NCBI GenBank assembly: GCA_027924645.1
Contig: BSBN01001251.1
Span: 2,790,001-2,854,000 of the forward strand
Direction of reading: 5' to 3'
DNA length: 64,000 bases
DNA from: Cunninghamia lanceolata
Taxonomy: Eukaryota > Streptophyta > Pinopsida > Cupressales > Cupressaceae
A program made the position numbers and the translations under genes. Below the pieces are notes generated by a model. The model made no database searches and was not told the origin of the DNA. It worked only from the letters and a program-made list of their open reading frames with translations. This document shows, in pieces, positions 45,301-57,767 of this stretch; the first letter of the stretch is position 1, and every line of letters begins with the position of its first letter.

Positions 45301-45963
45301 TTATTTTCACTTGAATAATTCCTCCCTATATATATTTATGATATCTTTTCTAGTTATGACTCAGAAATATATATAAATATAATGCGGATCTAAATATATT
45401 TATTTATGAGATATTATTTATTTATTGCCCATCTTCTTTTCTTTCTATCCCACAGCCTTTATTTATTTCCCTTTCAAGGGATATTTATTATCCCTGGTGG
45501 TAAAAGACATACTTACCCTTTTATAATTTTTATTATTTTATATTATTCCCTTCTATGAGCTGTGGTAAAACTAGTTCTAACCATACGTAACTCCCTTAAC
45601 ATAGTTTATTTATATTATTTGTATTTATATTATATCATTTATATTATAAAGAATATATTATTTATTTTATATTATTTATATTATATCATAATAAATGATA
45701 TATGATTTATATTATATTATTTATATTTATATTATAATATAAGATAAATATAAGAATATTTGTATTTATATTATTAGATATATTTATAATATATTATTAT
45801 TGTTTACATGTGTTATTTATAAATATAATACTATATATCTTGTTAATTGTTTTAAATAAATATTATTTAAATAATACATATTAATAATATATTTTAAATA
45901 AATATATTATATATTCTATTTTAACTAAACAATTCAATTATAAATCATTATAGGGACATGACA
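43925..45963 (+). mobile_element. LTR C of the TGTAATGTCCC family, probable solo LTR
   Basis: Starts TGTAATGTCCCCTT and ends GGGACATGACA, about 2,039 bases. The pentamer ATATT is present on both sides (43920-43924 and 45964-45968), a perfect target duplication. A (TTA)n run at about 45268-45298 and long AT-rich blocks explain its extra length. GGAATTAAGAGC 18 bases to the right leaves a 5'-LTR reading possible. Confidence 0.7.
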
Positions 45964-45968
45964 ATATT

Positions 45969-47009
45969 CAACCAAGTCGAGGAATTAAGAGCAAGGGGCC
46001 GGTTGATCTATTTGGAGCAAAGCATTACAGGCATGTTGTTTTCTTCTCCATTATGTCTTTTCTGTTTGAAAGATTATATGTCTTTGTTTAATGTTTGGAA
46101 ATGAGTTTGTTTTTCTTTTCTTTATTAATTTGGGTTTTCTCTTATTTGTTCAATGAGAAGTGTATATATATCTAGAATGGAAATATTATGTATTGAATGT
46201 ATGAATAATCTCCATAGTAGAGATTAGTAGCTATATTGGAATTATGTACTATATTAAGTATGAATAGTGTTTGTGCATTATGAAGGGTCAAAATATGAAA
46301 ACTATGTATTACTACTTGTATTACTTTGGGTTGAGTGTCATAGTAAACTTGGAAATGTTAAGAGGGTTAATCCTGGTATTAGTTGATCCATGGGTAAGGG
46401 AATAACCTTTGTATAGAGATTGATGTCATACCAAATCGAGCTAGAATGATGGGTGAGTGTATGACGTCCATTCCAAATTAGGGGTGATGAATACTTTGGC
46501 CAAAGTAGTGTAAGTAGCCATTGTTTACACTTTCAGTTCATTGTGATCCAGGTTTACATATTAGGAAGGGATAATCATACTTGTAGGTCAAAGCCACAGT
46601 ATGACAATACTAGTTATGTAGGACACAACATCTTGCTCAGTATAGGCTTATCTTTGAGGTTACCATACCAATCCCTTTGTCGAAGGGTAGGGTCGTTTAC
46701 CAGTTTGGTAAATGTGTGGGGGACCGCAATTAGTCCGTGGTTGGCAAAAAAGCGCTTGAGTGATGTTTCTCCTCATGCAGTTGGTGGCCAGGGTTTGATG
46801 AAGGACATCGAAACCATTTGTATCTCTATTTTTAGTTAACTCTTTGAAACTTGTATGTAACTTTGTATCCATTTTATGGAATTTTGTAAATGAGAATTAT
46901 TCAATACTTGTGATGTTGAAATGTAATTTGATTATGCAATGGTAAAGTTTGAAATATGTTTCAGATGTGCATATATCATTTATAAAGGAAGGAAAATTTT
47001 TATTTCTCT
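45969..47009. other. Unassigned region
   Basis: One 98-codon frame (46543-46839) contains GSFTSLVNVWGTAISPWLAK. I do not recognise it. The rest is AT-rich and may be internal sequence of an LTR element or flank. Confidence 0.3.
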
Positions 47010-49740
47010 TAATGTTAGTATCATGAACTATTTACTTTTGGGTTAAACTTAGTAAAATTTATTTGGTAGAACACGTCCAACTTTTCAAAATCGTTCTTCA
47101 TCTGTTGCTCTTCATTGATCTCTATAGCCTCAATAAAATTACATTTCGACAAAAAAACCTCATAGTCTTCCATTTGCCTATGAAACAAACCGCAGAGAGA
47201 ATTTGTTTCATCCTCCGAACATGACTGCAATTACAAAACCCCTTTGTTGTTCAACTCCATCAGACCTTGATCATGCTTCTCCATCCACTCTTCTTCAAAG
47301 TCTGAATCTAACGAATCCGTGGAAGCTGCTTCCTCACTTACTGCTTGGGTTTTCAAATCAATTATATACTTCTGACCCTTGTTTTCAATGGAGATTGTAT
47401 TCCTTTTCTAGTTATGGTCAGCTTTGGCTGCTACCAACCAACCCTAACCCAACAATGTGTCATGCGCTTTCTTCTATAATGAAATGACCACAAAATTCAA
47501 CAAAAATGCTTGGGTTCCAATAATTACCTTTTGGCCCATTAAAACTCGTACCTTAAAACCTTGCTGATCTACACCCACCAGTTGGAAGGTTGGGGGCCAA
47601 ATGGTCGGCTTGCCCAGACTTCTCCAAGTGTCTTCCGGAAGTACGTTCACACCAGAATTGCCATCAACAATTGTATCAATGAGATTCCTTCCAAGGATCT
47701 CCATATTCACCACCACTAGGTTCTTTTCCCTATTAATTGTCAAAAACATGGGGTCAATCACTTGGTCTCTCAAGAATGGAGGTTCGGCTATTGGGTCTTC
47801 ATTCTCTCCAGATTCTAAATGGGTTGTAGCATGCATCATCTCATTCTTCCTAGATACAATATTAGTCATAGCATTTCAGAGTTCAAGAATACTTTGTAAT
47901 AAGTCCACTACTTTAATTGATACAGTAGTTTGACTTTGAAGTACTTGCCTTGCAATATTTTTATCGGATTATAATTGGTTTGTTACCGTACTTGCATTTG
48001 CATGAGTGGCGTCGTTCGTTATCCATAATATGCTCCACTTTAGCTCTTGCTTCACAAAGTCTTTCTTTTTCTGTACACGGGTCCGAGTACACAACCTTCT
48101 TTGCTTGGGCTTAGGTAACGACCAATAATTTGTTATGCCTCTCTACATCAATCATGTTGATGTTATCATTTTGCTTCGAACATCCAACGTCTTCATGGTC
48201 GCCAAGTCCATAACACTTGCACGATAATCCCAATTTGTCCTACTTGTTCTGACAATGTCTAGCAAAGTGTCCCCATTCGTTACATTGTCAGCATTGTATG
48301 ATAGGGCATCCTTTGGGATCATACTGTATTTTACTCCAACCTCCCCCTCTTTGATTTTGATAGCCGCCTGGAGATGCATTCATGTTATTTGGCTTCAGTG
48401 GAGTGGACTGCTCTCCCTATGTAAAGAGCACTTGTCTACTCCTAATCTTCAAATTATATGAGCAATCTTTTATTGAATGACCCATAACCTAGCAAATATA
48501 ACAAAACATTTTTCTAAGACAGTTACCTTTGGTGTGACCTTCACCTCAGTTCACCAAATATCATTGATTTCTTTGCTGGTTTCTTTCTCCACCTTCAGTT
48601 CTTTCATCATCCGAAGCATGTCCCTCCAAAGTGCTTGTACAGTTCCGGATTCACTGTTACTATCATCTTCATCAATTTTTCTTTTGGCTCAAGATGACAT
48701 TTTATCTTTGCTTTCTATATCCATTGCCCTATCATAGGCTTCTACATAGGATGAGGGCAGTACCACTTTCATTTTTCTTCCTTAGTCACGGAATAAGTCC
48801 CTCAATAAACCATCTTTTCTCTAACCCATTAGCAGGTTATTTTTCCAACTTTACAAGCAATTCTTCAAGTCTACAATTATAAGCTCATACGTTTTCGTGC
48901 TTATCTTGTCTTGTATTGTAAATTTCTGCTACTATTTCATTATCATTTCAAAGCAATTTAAACTTATCCGCAAAGGATTTCTTTAATCTCTCCCATCACA
49001 AGGTGATTGGAAAAGACCATAGCCAAATGCCTTATCATCTTGCACATTTGCTATCCAGATTGTTTCACAAGTCTTACAATGCCTCACGGGATCCTCTAAT
49101 CCATTGCCTGTAAACTTGGGCAACTTTTGCCTTTCTACACTGGGGCTTACCATGGTTTTGTTTTGATGCAAACCTAGTGCCTAGAACCTGCTCACAAGGG
49201 AGTTTAGATTCAAACGTTTCGTGCTCCTCTCACACCATCAACCACACGAGAATCCACCACTCTTCCCGTAGCTTCAACGTTCCGCACGCTTTTTTTGCCT
49301 TCAAATTTTCTTTTATACACCCTTGGCTTGGCTTCTTCTCCTTTGATTAACAATCCTTTGATGCCTCAAAGGTTGCTCTCATACGCTTCTATGAAGGAAT
49401 CTGACTCCGTCTCTCAACTTGCCTCATCTAGAAAAGGTTGTCTTGACTTTTCAGCTTGATCTAAAAGATCAACCCACACTTTGTCTAATAGTGGTAGGTG
49501 CCTTGCTATCTCCTCCCACTCTTCCTTCGTGGGATTATTTGTAGTGGAAATGTGTTGTCTCTCCAACTACGACTCCTACTCACGCTCCAACTTCAACTTC
49601 TACTTCGGGATGGACTTTGGCTTCGACGATCTCTCTTAGTCTTCTTCTGCATTCGCTTTGTTCTACCAACCTTAGAGATCATCCGATCTCTTGATCCTGA
49701 CCACGTTGTGGTCTCTTCCCACCTTTATTGGGGTCTAAGG
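47010..49740 (-). pseudogene. Ty3-gypsy gag-protease fragment
   Basis: Read right to left. The gag region includes LPKFTGNGLEDPVRHCKTCE (about 49115) and KMKVVLPSSYVEAYDRAMDI, with stops and shifts. The protease frame (47869-47474) shows DTIVDGNSGVNVLPEDTWRS, then LGKPTIWPPTFQLVGVDQQG. DGNSG stands at the aspartic-protease active site, usually D(T/G)GS. A charged linker follows with CGLFHRQMEDYEVF. Sequence stops near 47010, before any reverse transcriptase, so the element is truncated. Gag forms particles and the protease matures Gag-Pol. Neither can work here. Confidence 0.82.
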
Positions 49741-49776
49741 GCATGAATATCTTATATCGGACTCGATTTCTTTCAA

Positions 49777-49790
49777 GGCAACAACGCCAA
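49777..49790 (-). promoter_or_regulatory. Primer-binding site of the minus-strand gypsy element
   Basis: On the minus strand TTGGCGTTGTTGCC directly follows the LTR end AGTAAACA. It is a variant of the TTGGCGCCGTTGCC site of plant gypsy elements. Confidence 0.65.
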
Positions 49791-50106
49791 TGTTTACTCT
49801 TCTATTTGGTAAAATAAATACTTGAAATTATGAATAGAAACAACAATGCATACCAAATAGAGGAGTAAAAATATATCTTTATTCACACATGAAGTTATTA
49901 CAGAAGTAGACCAAAGATGGTCGGCCAAGGATCAGACTAGCTCAAACTACTTTCCTTGACGATACAAGGTCTATTTAAAGGACTCAATAGTTGCCAAGAA
50001 CACAACCGTCTACTAACTGATTCTTAGAACTACCTGAAAGCCGACAAACAATTGATACATAGTCGAGTAAACCATATTATCGAAACATAATAATAGGCAT
50101 TGTACA
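49791..50106 (-). mobile_element. 5' LTR of the minus-strand gypsy element
   Basis: About 316 bases, reading TGTACAATGCC to AGAGTAAACA on the minus strand. The PBS-side edge is set by the primer site; the outer edge is an estimate. It includes an internal inverted repeat (TTTACTCTTCTATTTGGT against ACCAAATAGAGGAGTAAA) and a TTTAAATAG promoter-like phrase. Confidence 0.6.
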
Positions 50107-50583
50107 CTGACTACAATCGATCCCACTAATGGCCCTAACCCTTTTGGGCATGCTAATGCACCATTCTCTCATCTTTTCCCAACTTCTAATTCTTTAGAGG
50201 CATCTACTTTTGTTGCACCCTATGCTGGTCCCTCTGTTTCTGTAGAACCCGTTATTGATCCCCATACTTCCCTTCAACGTTCATCCTCTAACTGTCACTA
50301 CTGCCTCTACGTCTCCTTTCCCCATTATCTGTCATATTATCAACCTCCCCCACTTTCCCAACCACAAATCCACATTCCCATCCAATCACAAGTGCAGGCC
50401 CAGCCTTCCTTGTCCTTTCCCTCTTTTGCCACCCACACTTCTATAGCCCCGTCTCTTCCTTTATCCTCCGCTTCTCAGCCATCTTACTACGATCCCATCC
50501 CCTCTTTATACAAATCCATCTATAGCTATTCATTCAAATGTGTTGATTTCTTTTTAGAATTATTTCGGTTTATAGCTGTTTAA
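50107..50583 (+). other. Pro/Ser-rich open stretch
   Basis: One frame stays open from about 50,070, inside the LTR edge, to a TAA at 50583, about 170 codons. It is rich in Pro, Ser and Tyr (PPPLSQPQIHIPIQSQVQAQ, ASQPSYYDPIPS). Low T/A at stop positions may explain its openness. There is no clear ATG near its start and no recognised domain. Confidence 0.25.
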
Positions 50584-51377
50584 AATGAGAAAATCTTTCA
50601 TTATATCAGATTACTACATAGATCCACATGGATTTGCTGAGTGGAGAGTCTGGTCATCAAGAATATTAATTTAAAATCAATCTTTTATATTTTTTTGTGA
50701 TTTCATAAAACAATAACACAAGTGTATTGATACCATAAATGATGAAAATTATAATGTGATGTTGTCTTCCATGTCCTTTGTCCTGTCCATATGATATCTC
50801 ATACTTGGTTGAAAAGTGCCCTTCATTATCTTGAAGATACAATTAAACGTGTCTTTATGAAGAGTGGGTATTGTTGGACGATAAGAGGTTCTAATCGGGT
50901 GTATATAGATCTTTTGTTTGGCATGCAATTATACGCTTTGACACAAATTTCATTTTCTTGTAGGCATTTTTAGGGAAAACAGAAATTTGATAAAGAAAAA
51001 TGTTCATCAACAGTGAATGAACAAAATCCAGCTATGGTAAGACTTCAGATAGCATTTATATTCGGGAATATGTATTTGAAGAAATATTTTGTAGAGCATC
51101 TTAGGAGGTGATACAAATCTTAGACATTTGGTTAAGGGCTTTTCCTTGGTGGTTGGAGATATACACCTATCAGTATATGGTCACGAATAGGGTCAAAGAT
51201 GCCATAGGAGTTTTATACAACAAATGTGAGACAAAGCAAGCTATCTTTGTCGGGTATTGATGGTCCTCAAGTGGCATTAACAATTGAGTTCTGCCTCTAT
51301 ATACACTTTGATGACATCTTCCCTAATGATATAGCCACCGGGGGAAACATATCATAATGTATCTTGATAATTGCATA
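50584..51377. other. Spacer
   Basis: A 60-codon frame at 50791 is unrecognised. No repeats or RNA genes seen. Confidence 0.35.
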
Positions 51378-51515
51378 CCCTTAATGCATGAGTAGGATTT
51401 TATCCACATATATTATCAATGTACCCTTAGTTCTTGAGTAGGATTTTATCTGTGTATGTTATCAATGCACGCCCTTAGTGCTTGAGTAGGATTTTATCCA
51501 TGTATTATCAGTCAT
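51378..51515. repeat. Three tandem units of about 48 bases
   Basis: CCCTTA, then TGAGTAGGATTTTATC and a TATTATCA-like end recur at about 51378, 51425 and 51473. Confidence 0.75.
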
Positions 51516-51928
51516 GCTTGTGTACTTTTCTCATTCATGCAGAGGGGAGAAGCATGCACCCTACAATGAGATTCAATAGTCCAAATGCTAGTTACTTAAA
51601 ATGGTACTTGAATGCACACTAGACTTTCATATTCTTATAATGATAATCCCCTATATTTAAAAGTTATTCTAAAACTGTTCTACTGGGGAGCTCATCAAAT
51701 AATTGTAGTCAAAAGTAAAAACCATGGGTATTTTTTCTTTGTAGAAATGTACGGTACCCTTGGTATGAGCAAACTGTAAACTTACTATCCAAAAACATAA
51801 CTCATTGTGAGCTTTGCACCTAGGTGACATCTCATTCAATATCAAATACCAAAGGCATTGCTAGAGGCATGTTCCTTGGAATACTCACTTAACTTGTCGA
51901 TATTATAACATCAATGGATAAATGATCC

Positions 51929-52322
51929 ATAAGATTCATATGCAGGAATTTCACTTTTGCAGATCTGAAGTCACAATCAAAGGTCTTTGCTTTCTTTGCC
52001 ATCAATGCAGTCCATTCAAATTTTGCCCCATCTAATGACCATTTTGCACTTCTCCTCTTTTAACTAGTTTTATCCTTTGGTTTAAACTTCAGTAAATATT
52101 AGTCCCACAGTCACTAATATTTCATAAGATCCACATGCAAGAAATTTCACTTTTGCAGATCTGAAGTCACAATCAAAGGTATTGGTTTTCTTTTCCATCA
52201 ATGCAGTCTATTCAACCTTTTCCCTATCCGATGCCCATTTTGCACTTCTCCTCTTTTAACTAGCTTTAGTCCTTCAGCTTACACTTTAGTAGATATTAGT
52301 CCCATAGTCACTATCATTCCCA
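51929..52322. repeat. Tandem duplication of about 196 bases
   Basis: Two adjacent copies share TTTCACTTTTGCAGATCTGA, GCACTTCTCCTCTTTTAACT and ATTAGTCCCA-AGTCACTA (one variable base), with about 10 percent difference by eye. Confidence 0.8.
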
Positions 52323-53021
52323 TTAGTTCTAGCCTACAACTTATATCCTTTGAGGGAATTAATAATGTCTGTTCTTTCCACTTAGTTGTTCCAAGCAACT
52401 TTGTTTATGGTAGCCATGCAGTGCTCTTATACATTATAAAACCAAGGCACTCAAATTAAGAAAGAAAGAAAGAATTATATTGAAGCCCATTAACAACCAA
52501 AATAGGTCAATGGGACTAAAAGTACAATCCATTACAATAGCTAAGGGTAGTCAAAATGAACTCCAAAGAGACGAGCCTGAAAAAAACACCTTAAAGGAAT
52601 AGAGGACATGTTACCTTCTAGGTTTCATATAGCTCCCAAGCCTAATTTATTTAGTTCTTGTTTACACTGTAGGCTATAAGGGAAATCAACATATTCAAGA
52701 AGACCTGAATATCAACAGATACAATGTCGTACAGAAACACAGATTTGCATTAGTAATTACAATCTCTCTTAGCCTTTTAATAACCTCCAACAAGAATGAA
52801 TGGACATGTTCATAATTGAAAATTGAGGAGTTCAAATGCGACATTATGAGTTACTCCGCTGAAACCAAGATATGAAATGATTGTGCTCGGAAGTTTTCTT
52901 GGGAGTAAGCAAAGTTGGGTTTAGGGGATGCCTTCTGTGAAGTAGAATATATTTTAAATACACTTTACCAAGTGACCAAGAGGAGTTTGGGAATGCCTGG
53001 TATTAAATTCCAAGGGCCTAT
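52323..53021. other. Spacer left of solo LTR D
   Basis: A (GAAA)n-like run at about 52458-52474. The last 150 bases may belong to the LINE that continues at 54701, but the similarity is weak. Confidence 0.3.
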
Positions 53022-53026
53022 CCTTG

Positions 53027-54695
53027 TGTAATGTCCCTTTTTATAAGTCAAGATCCCTTTAACCTAGTTCACAAATTTCAACTTGCAACAAAGGAACATT
53101 AGTACATTTTCATTTAAAAGCCATAATAACAATGCCTTATTTCTTTCTAGAATTCAATGTTAATTCATAACTTAGTTGCATCATAGATTGCTATCCACTC
53201 ATAATGCTATAATCAATGTTATGATTACTCAAATGCAAATCACTACTATTATTCTTGTGATTGCTTTCAAACATATTATCTAACATACATATTCCACATG
53301 CCATTCTTATGATCACTATGCCTTGCATAACTTTAACATTTCTCATGTTCTTTCATGATCAACATCAATATGCCTTGCATATCTTATCATGACATTGCAT
53401 ATGATCTATGATCTTCATCAATACAGACTTGCAAATCTACTTGCCTAAATGTCATTTACTAACATCCTATAGGAGATTGGTGGAGAGTTACCGTTATCCA
53501 CTATGGGGCTCCAATGTCTCTATTCTTAAACTCAATATGGTATCCTTAATACCTTAGAGTCAAGGCCTCTTGAGACTCCCTGGTACTCTTATGATGCCTT
53601 ACATCAAGTAACCAAGGCCTATACATCACTATCCTTGCACTATGGGACAAGGCCTCTATGTGATGAACATCCTTTGCATCATGGGTACCTTATACCTCAT
53701 GTGACAAAGGCCTTAATATTACCCATGTGACCTCTTGGTACTTATCCCACCTATCTCTCATATGAGGTTGGTAAATTCCATTTATTATGCACCATTGTTT
53801 ACAAGATATATTCTATGAAATATTGCATATTGGATGCATGATCATTCTGCATAACAGTCTACATATTTTATGTGAATGAAAGTTGCATACAAATCAGATT
53901 ACTATTATAGAGGTACATACTCCATGTAAATGAAAGCTTCATGCAAATCTAATTACTATCATAGGAGTTCGTGTATGAAAATAGTATAAACAATAAAGAG
54001 CCCATGATGTCCGTACCTGAACTGCTGTGATGAGAAATCAGAAATAAATGATAATGCTAGGAGACTTACTTGCTTTGTTAGTTTCAATTTGCGGGCTTGG
54101 AATAAGCTTTAATAAGGATTGATGAGTGATTCCCTTAGATCTGCTGTCTTTGGTAAATAAATCTTTATGTGTACTGCCGTCCGTACAGCAGACTGCCTTG
54201 GTTCGAATATCTTTATGTATGAATTGTTTTTCCCGCCCCAATGCTTCCTTGGGTGCTTCTATTTAATAGCAATATTGGTCATGAGGAGCAGCGATTGGGC
54301 GGTGACTTTTCATCAACAATCCTTAATTATATATTAATTAAGAATGATCGGTGAAATGCCTTATTCGATCCTCAAAACATTTGCCTTAATCTTTATTTTA
54401 TTAAATATTATGTGCCAAGTCATAACCTTCTTGTCTTATTCTATTTTTGTCTTTTTCCATTTTTGTCTTTTTTCCCAATTTTGTCTTTAATAAATATAAT
54501 ATATTCTTGGTAATAAATATATTATTAATATAATAATATTATTTAATATCTTTTATTAAATATTATATATTAATAATATATGTTTGCAATTATTTCTATC
54601 ATTCAAATTAACTAAATATCAAAAGCAACTTTACCGATTTTATCATAATGTTTAAATCTTTAATTTAAACATTGTCCTAATATCGGGTCATGACA
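53027..54695 (+). mobile_element. LTR D of the TGTAATGTCCC family, solo LTR
   Basis: Starts TGTAATGTCCCTTTT and ends GGGTCATGACA, 1,669 bases. The pentamer CCTTG is duplicated exactly on both sides (53022-53026, 54696-54700). No primer site or internal sequence adjoins it. This is the structure left by recombination between the two LTRs of one element. It also fixes the true ends of the family. Confidence 0.85.
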
Positions 54696-54879
54696 CCTTG
54701 CTAGAATATGGATAGTGAGGGCGGTAGAAGTATATGTGTATGAGTCATGACAAATTCCACTCAACTACCACATCAAAGATTCTCACGTCTCGGGCATCAA
54801 AGGTCCCTTTCACCTTTGTGACATTATTGGTGATGCTAGGCCTTTTTCATGCTTGCAGGTTCAACTCTGATGAAAAGAC

Positions 54880-55740
54880 TGAGCAGCTTAGAAGACTGAG
54901 GTTCAACTCTGATTAAAGGAGTGGGATGTTTTAAAGATTGTATTTGGCTTTCTTTGTTGGCAATTTGTGGTGTCAACACATGCTTGGGGCATAGCTTCAA
55001 GACCTCTCTAGACATTCCATCCCCCATGTGGCCATATTGGTATCTTAACTATGTTTGCTGGCAAAATTTTGGCTAGAAAATGGTTTTTCTGTTGAGATAC
55101 ACCAATGGCACACTTGGGATGACTTAAGCTGAGCCTAAAAGATTAATAATACAAAGAAGGCTGCCAATCATAACCTATGTAGAATGATTTCCAAAAACAG
55201 CCTATTTGAAGTACAGCTCTATGGGTTCAGACCAATTTGGGAAGGCTATTTACAAGGATATGGTAAAAGATTTCTATGACCTTATGGATTAAAAAAATTG
55301 TGGGGTGAGGGATCCCGAAGTGCACTGCAAAAGTAGATACAGGTATATTTGGCAATCACAAGCTTCTTTGAAGCATAAAGACTTGGGATGGTTAATGCTC
55401 AATCATGGTCTGGCAATAAAGACAAGTTTCCAAAAAGTTGACAGCATATATTCTTTATGCAGCCATTGTGGTCAAGAAGAAACAAGAATTCTTGTCTTTT
55501 GGAGTTGCCCTGAAGCAAAATCATTTCGGGCATGGTTTCAGGTTTAACATACTTTTATACTAAGTGCCGCCTTTCTTAGAGAGGTCCTCTTCTTGGAGAC
55601 ACATGGATGATCAAGGATGACTACAAATTCTTATGGCACAGAGTTCAGTTCACTGCTAGTGCATTCCTTTGGAAATCTAGGTGTATGGCTACATTCCAGA
55701 AGGGACCCCCACTCTCAGCTTGAGGGATTGAGATTTTTTA
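54880..55740 (+). pseudogene. LINE 3 ORF2, zinc-binding C-terminal end
   Basis: Degenerate frame with stops leading into a clear RT zinc-binding module at 55305-55547: YIWQSQASLKHKDLGWLMLN, then CSHCGQEETRILVFWSCPEA and FRAWF. The CxxC and the HxxxC-like positions fit the zf-RVT family, although the usual His is replaced. FLWHRVQFTASAFLWKSRCM follows in the next frame and resembles the C-terminal tail of plant LINE ORF2. RT core, endonuclease and ORF1 are not seen nearby, as expected for a 5'-truncated copy. Confidence 0.65.
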
Positions 55741-56426
55741 AGTGAGATTTGTCTTTACTTGTAGAAGTTAAATTCAAGTTTTGCCATATAGATAATAAAT
55801 CACTACCTCCTGGGTCATAAGCTCGTGTATTAACTGTGCAGGATTTTTAGGGAAGAGACTTTGTTTGTAACCCTATTGTTAGATTGATGTAACCATTTTG
55901 TTCTCTTAAGTAATGTAATATGCATTTAAGAAAAGGTAATATAAATACATAATCATTCCTCGGAAGCGAAGGCATTTTTTTAATCAAAGTTTTAAATAAC
56001 CTTTTTCAGTTCCTTAGCCAATTTAGTGGAACAATTTGAGAATTTTTCATCAATCTTGTAATGGATCTAAGCCATTCTTGTATGCAATAATAAGTTTTTT
56101 AGTACTTTCCCAAATTCAAAACATTAAACATCAATCAGCAAATTTCTTTCTGCAATTAAAGCAATAACAAGTAAATCTTAGAGAAGATCAAAACAATAAA
56201 TGTGATCTGCATATGGTGAAAATAATTATAAATTCAGGAAGGCACCTCTACAGAACCATCAACAATATCTAACTAATTGAAGCAATCATGTTTATTAATA
56301 AAAAGCTAAACATTATCTAATATATAAAGCATCACACTGGTACATAATATAAAAATGATATACAGATCATCATCAGATATCCTAACTGCTATGAAGTACT
56401 AATTATAAGCTAGATAGAATAAAGCC
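55741..56426. other. AT-rich spacer
   Basis: No frame, element end or RNA gene recognised. Confidence 0.4.
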
Positions 56427-56428
56427 AT

Positions 56429-56557
56429 TTTTATGAACCACAATGAGCTGGTCATGACTAAGAATAGAAGATATTCGGTCATACAATTAAGCATACTTTA
56501 CATCAATTTGAAGCCCCATGCTCTAGAATTTAGATAGCCTCCACACACACACACACA

Positions 56558-56607
<50 letters not shown>
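56429..56607. repeat. Duplicated unit, copy 1 (uninterrupted)
   Basis: Unit running from TTTATGAACCACAATGAG through CTAAGAATAGAAGATATT and CTCTAGAATTTAGATAGCCT to an (AC)n(GA)n microsatellite. It holds a single CTAAGAAT, the empty version of the site occupied in copy 2. Confidence 0.85.
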
Positions 56608-56612
<5 letters not shown>

Positions 56613-57720
56613 TGAACCACAATGAGCTGGTCATGACTAAGAATCATAGTTCTGAAACTCGACAGGACTCCCCTGGACTTGGCGAGTCCCGAGCCGAGTC
56701 ACCCCAGACAAGTCCTGGGGACTCGGACTCAGCCATTAAGTATACAATTTTCAAATTTTGCCATTTCAATCTCTTAAAAAATTAGGAACAAGGTGACAGT
56801 ATATTTCAAAATATTTAAAGTATATTTCAAACATCTTGACTGTATATTTCAAAATATTTGAAGTAAAAGTTTGTATATTGAATTTCTTATACTTTAAATA
56901 TTTTGAAATATACTGTCAAGATGTTTGAGATAGGTTCCGGATCCATGGGATTTAACATACAGATTCTAGATTTTGGAGGATCCATCAGATTTCAGACTTA
57001 ACCAATTTTTCAAGGTTTCAGACTTAGTCAAATTCAGGGTTTCAGTTTCTCACAAAAAGAGTAGAGGACAAATCACTGGATCCTACTGATTTGGATGAGA
57101 TAGATCCTATTGATTTGCCTAGTTTTTTGCCGAGTTTTCTCCAAGTTTTTGTTGACTCGTCAATTTTGGCATCATTGAAAACCTACCATCTACGCCTTCG
57201 TAGGAAGGTGAAGGATGCAGGCTCCTCCGAGCCATAGACTTCTAGTTATTGTTTTGATATTTCATATTTGTTTGGAACATTTGATGTCATGGATTTCATA
57301 TTCCACGAGTTTTGTAAACATTTGACTATATATATATATATATAAGTGTGCTATTTCCTTCAGCAGCTCAGCTACAATTTGCATTTATACTTATGTGATC
57401 GATGTATACTTGTGTATGTGATCAAATTAGCTTCTATTTGATGATGTGATTGTGTCTTTTAAGGTTTATTTAATAAAGGGTGCATGAAACAAGTTTTAAA
57501 TCCTTAAAAATCTCTAAATTTCTTGGGTTTTTCACTTTGCCGAGTCTGCGCCGAGTCTAGGTGTCGAGTCCCGAGTCACCCTCGCCGAGTCCGAGTCTCG
57601 GAACTATGCTAAGAATAGAAGATATTTGGTCATACAATTAAGCATACTTTACACCAATTTGAAGCCCCGTGCTCTAGAATTTAGATAGCCTCCATATACA
57701 CACACACACACACACGTGCG

Positions 57721-57766
<46 letters not shown>
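56608..57766. repeat. Duplicated unit, copy 2 (interrupted)
   Basis: The same unit as 56429-56607, split by the 964-base element at 56645-57608. Its right part again ends in (AC)n then (AG)n (about 57697-57765). Confidence 0.85.
56645..57608. mobile_element. hAT-like non-autonomous DNA transposon
   Basis: 964 bases bounded by CTAAGAAT on both sides (56637-56644 and 57609-57616), an 8-base target duplication typical of hAT elements. Ends are inverted: CATAGTTCTGAAACTCG on the left and the complement of CATAGTTCCGAGACTCG on the right, two mismatches in 17. Both ends are packed with ACTCG/CGAGT subterminal repeats. Inside, an inverted pair (about 56823-56862 and 56889-56928) forms a hairpin. 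Around 57060-57240 a partly open frame reads LDPTDLDEIDPIDLPSFLPS, which might be a transposase tail, but no dimerisation domain is seen. Confidence 0.8.

Positions 57767-57767
<1 letters not shown>

Noticed and set aside
54038..54241. 67-codon minus-strand frame in LTR D
   Set aside because: It lies within a solo LTR and is not kept in LTRs A or C.
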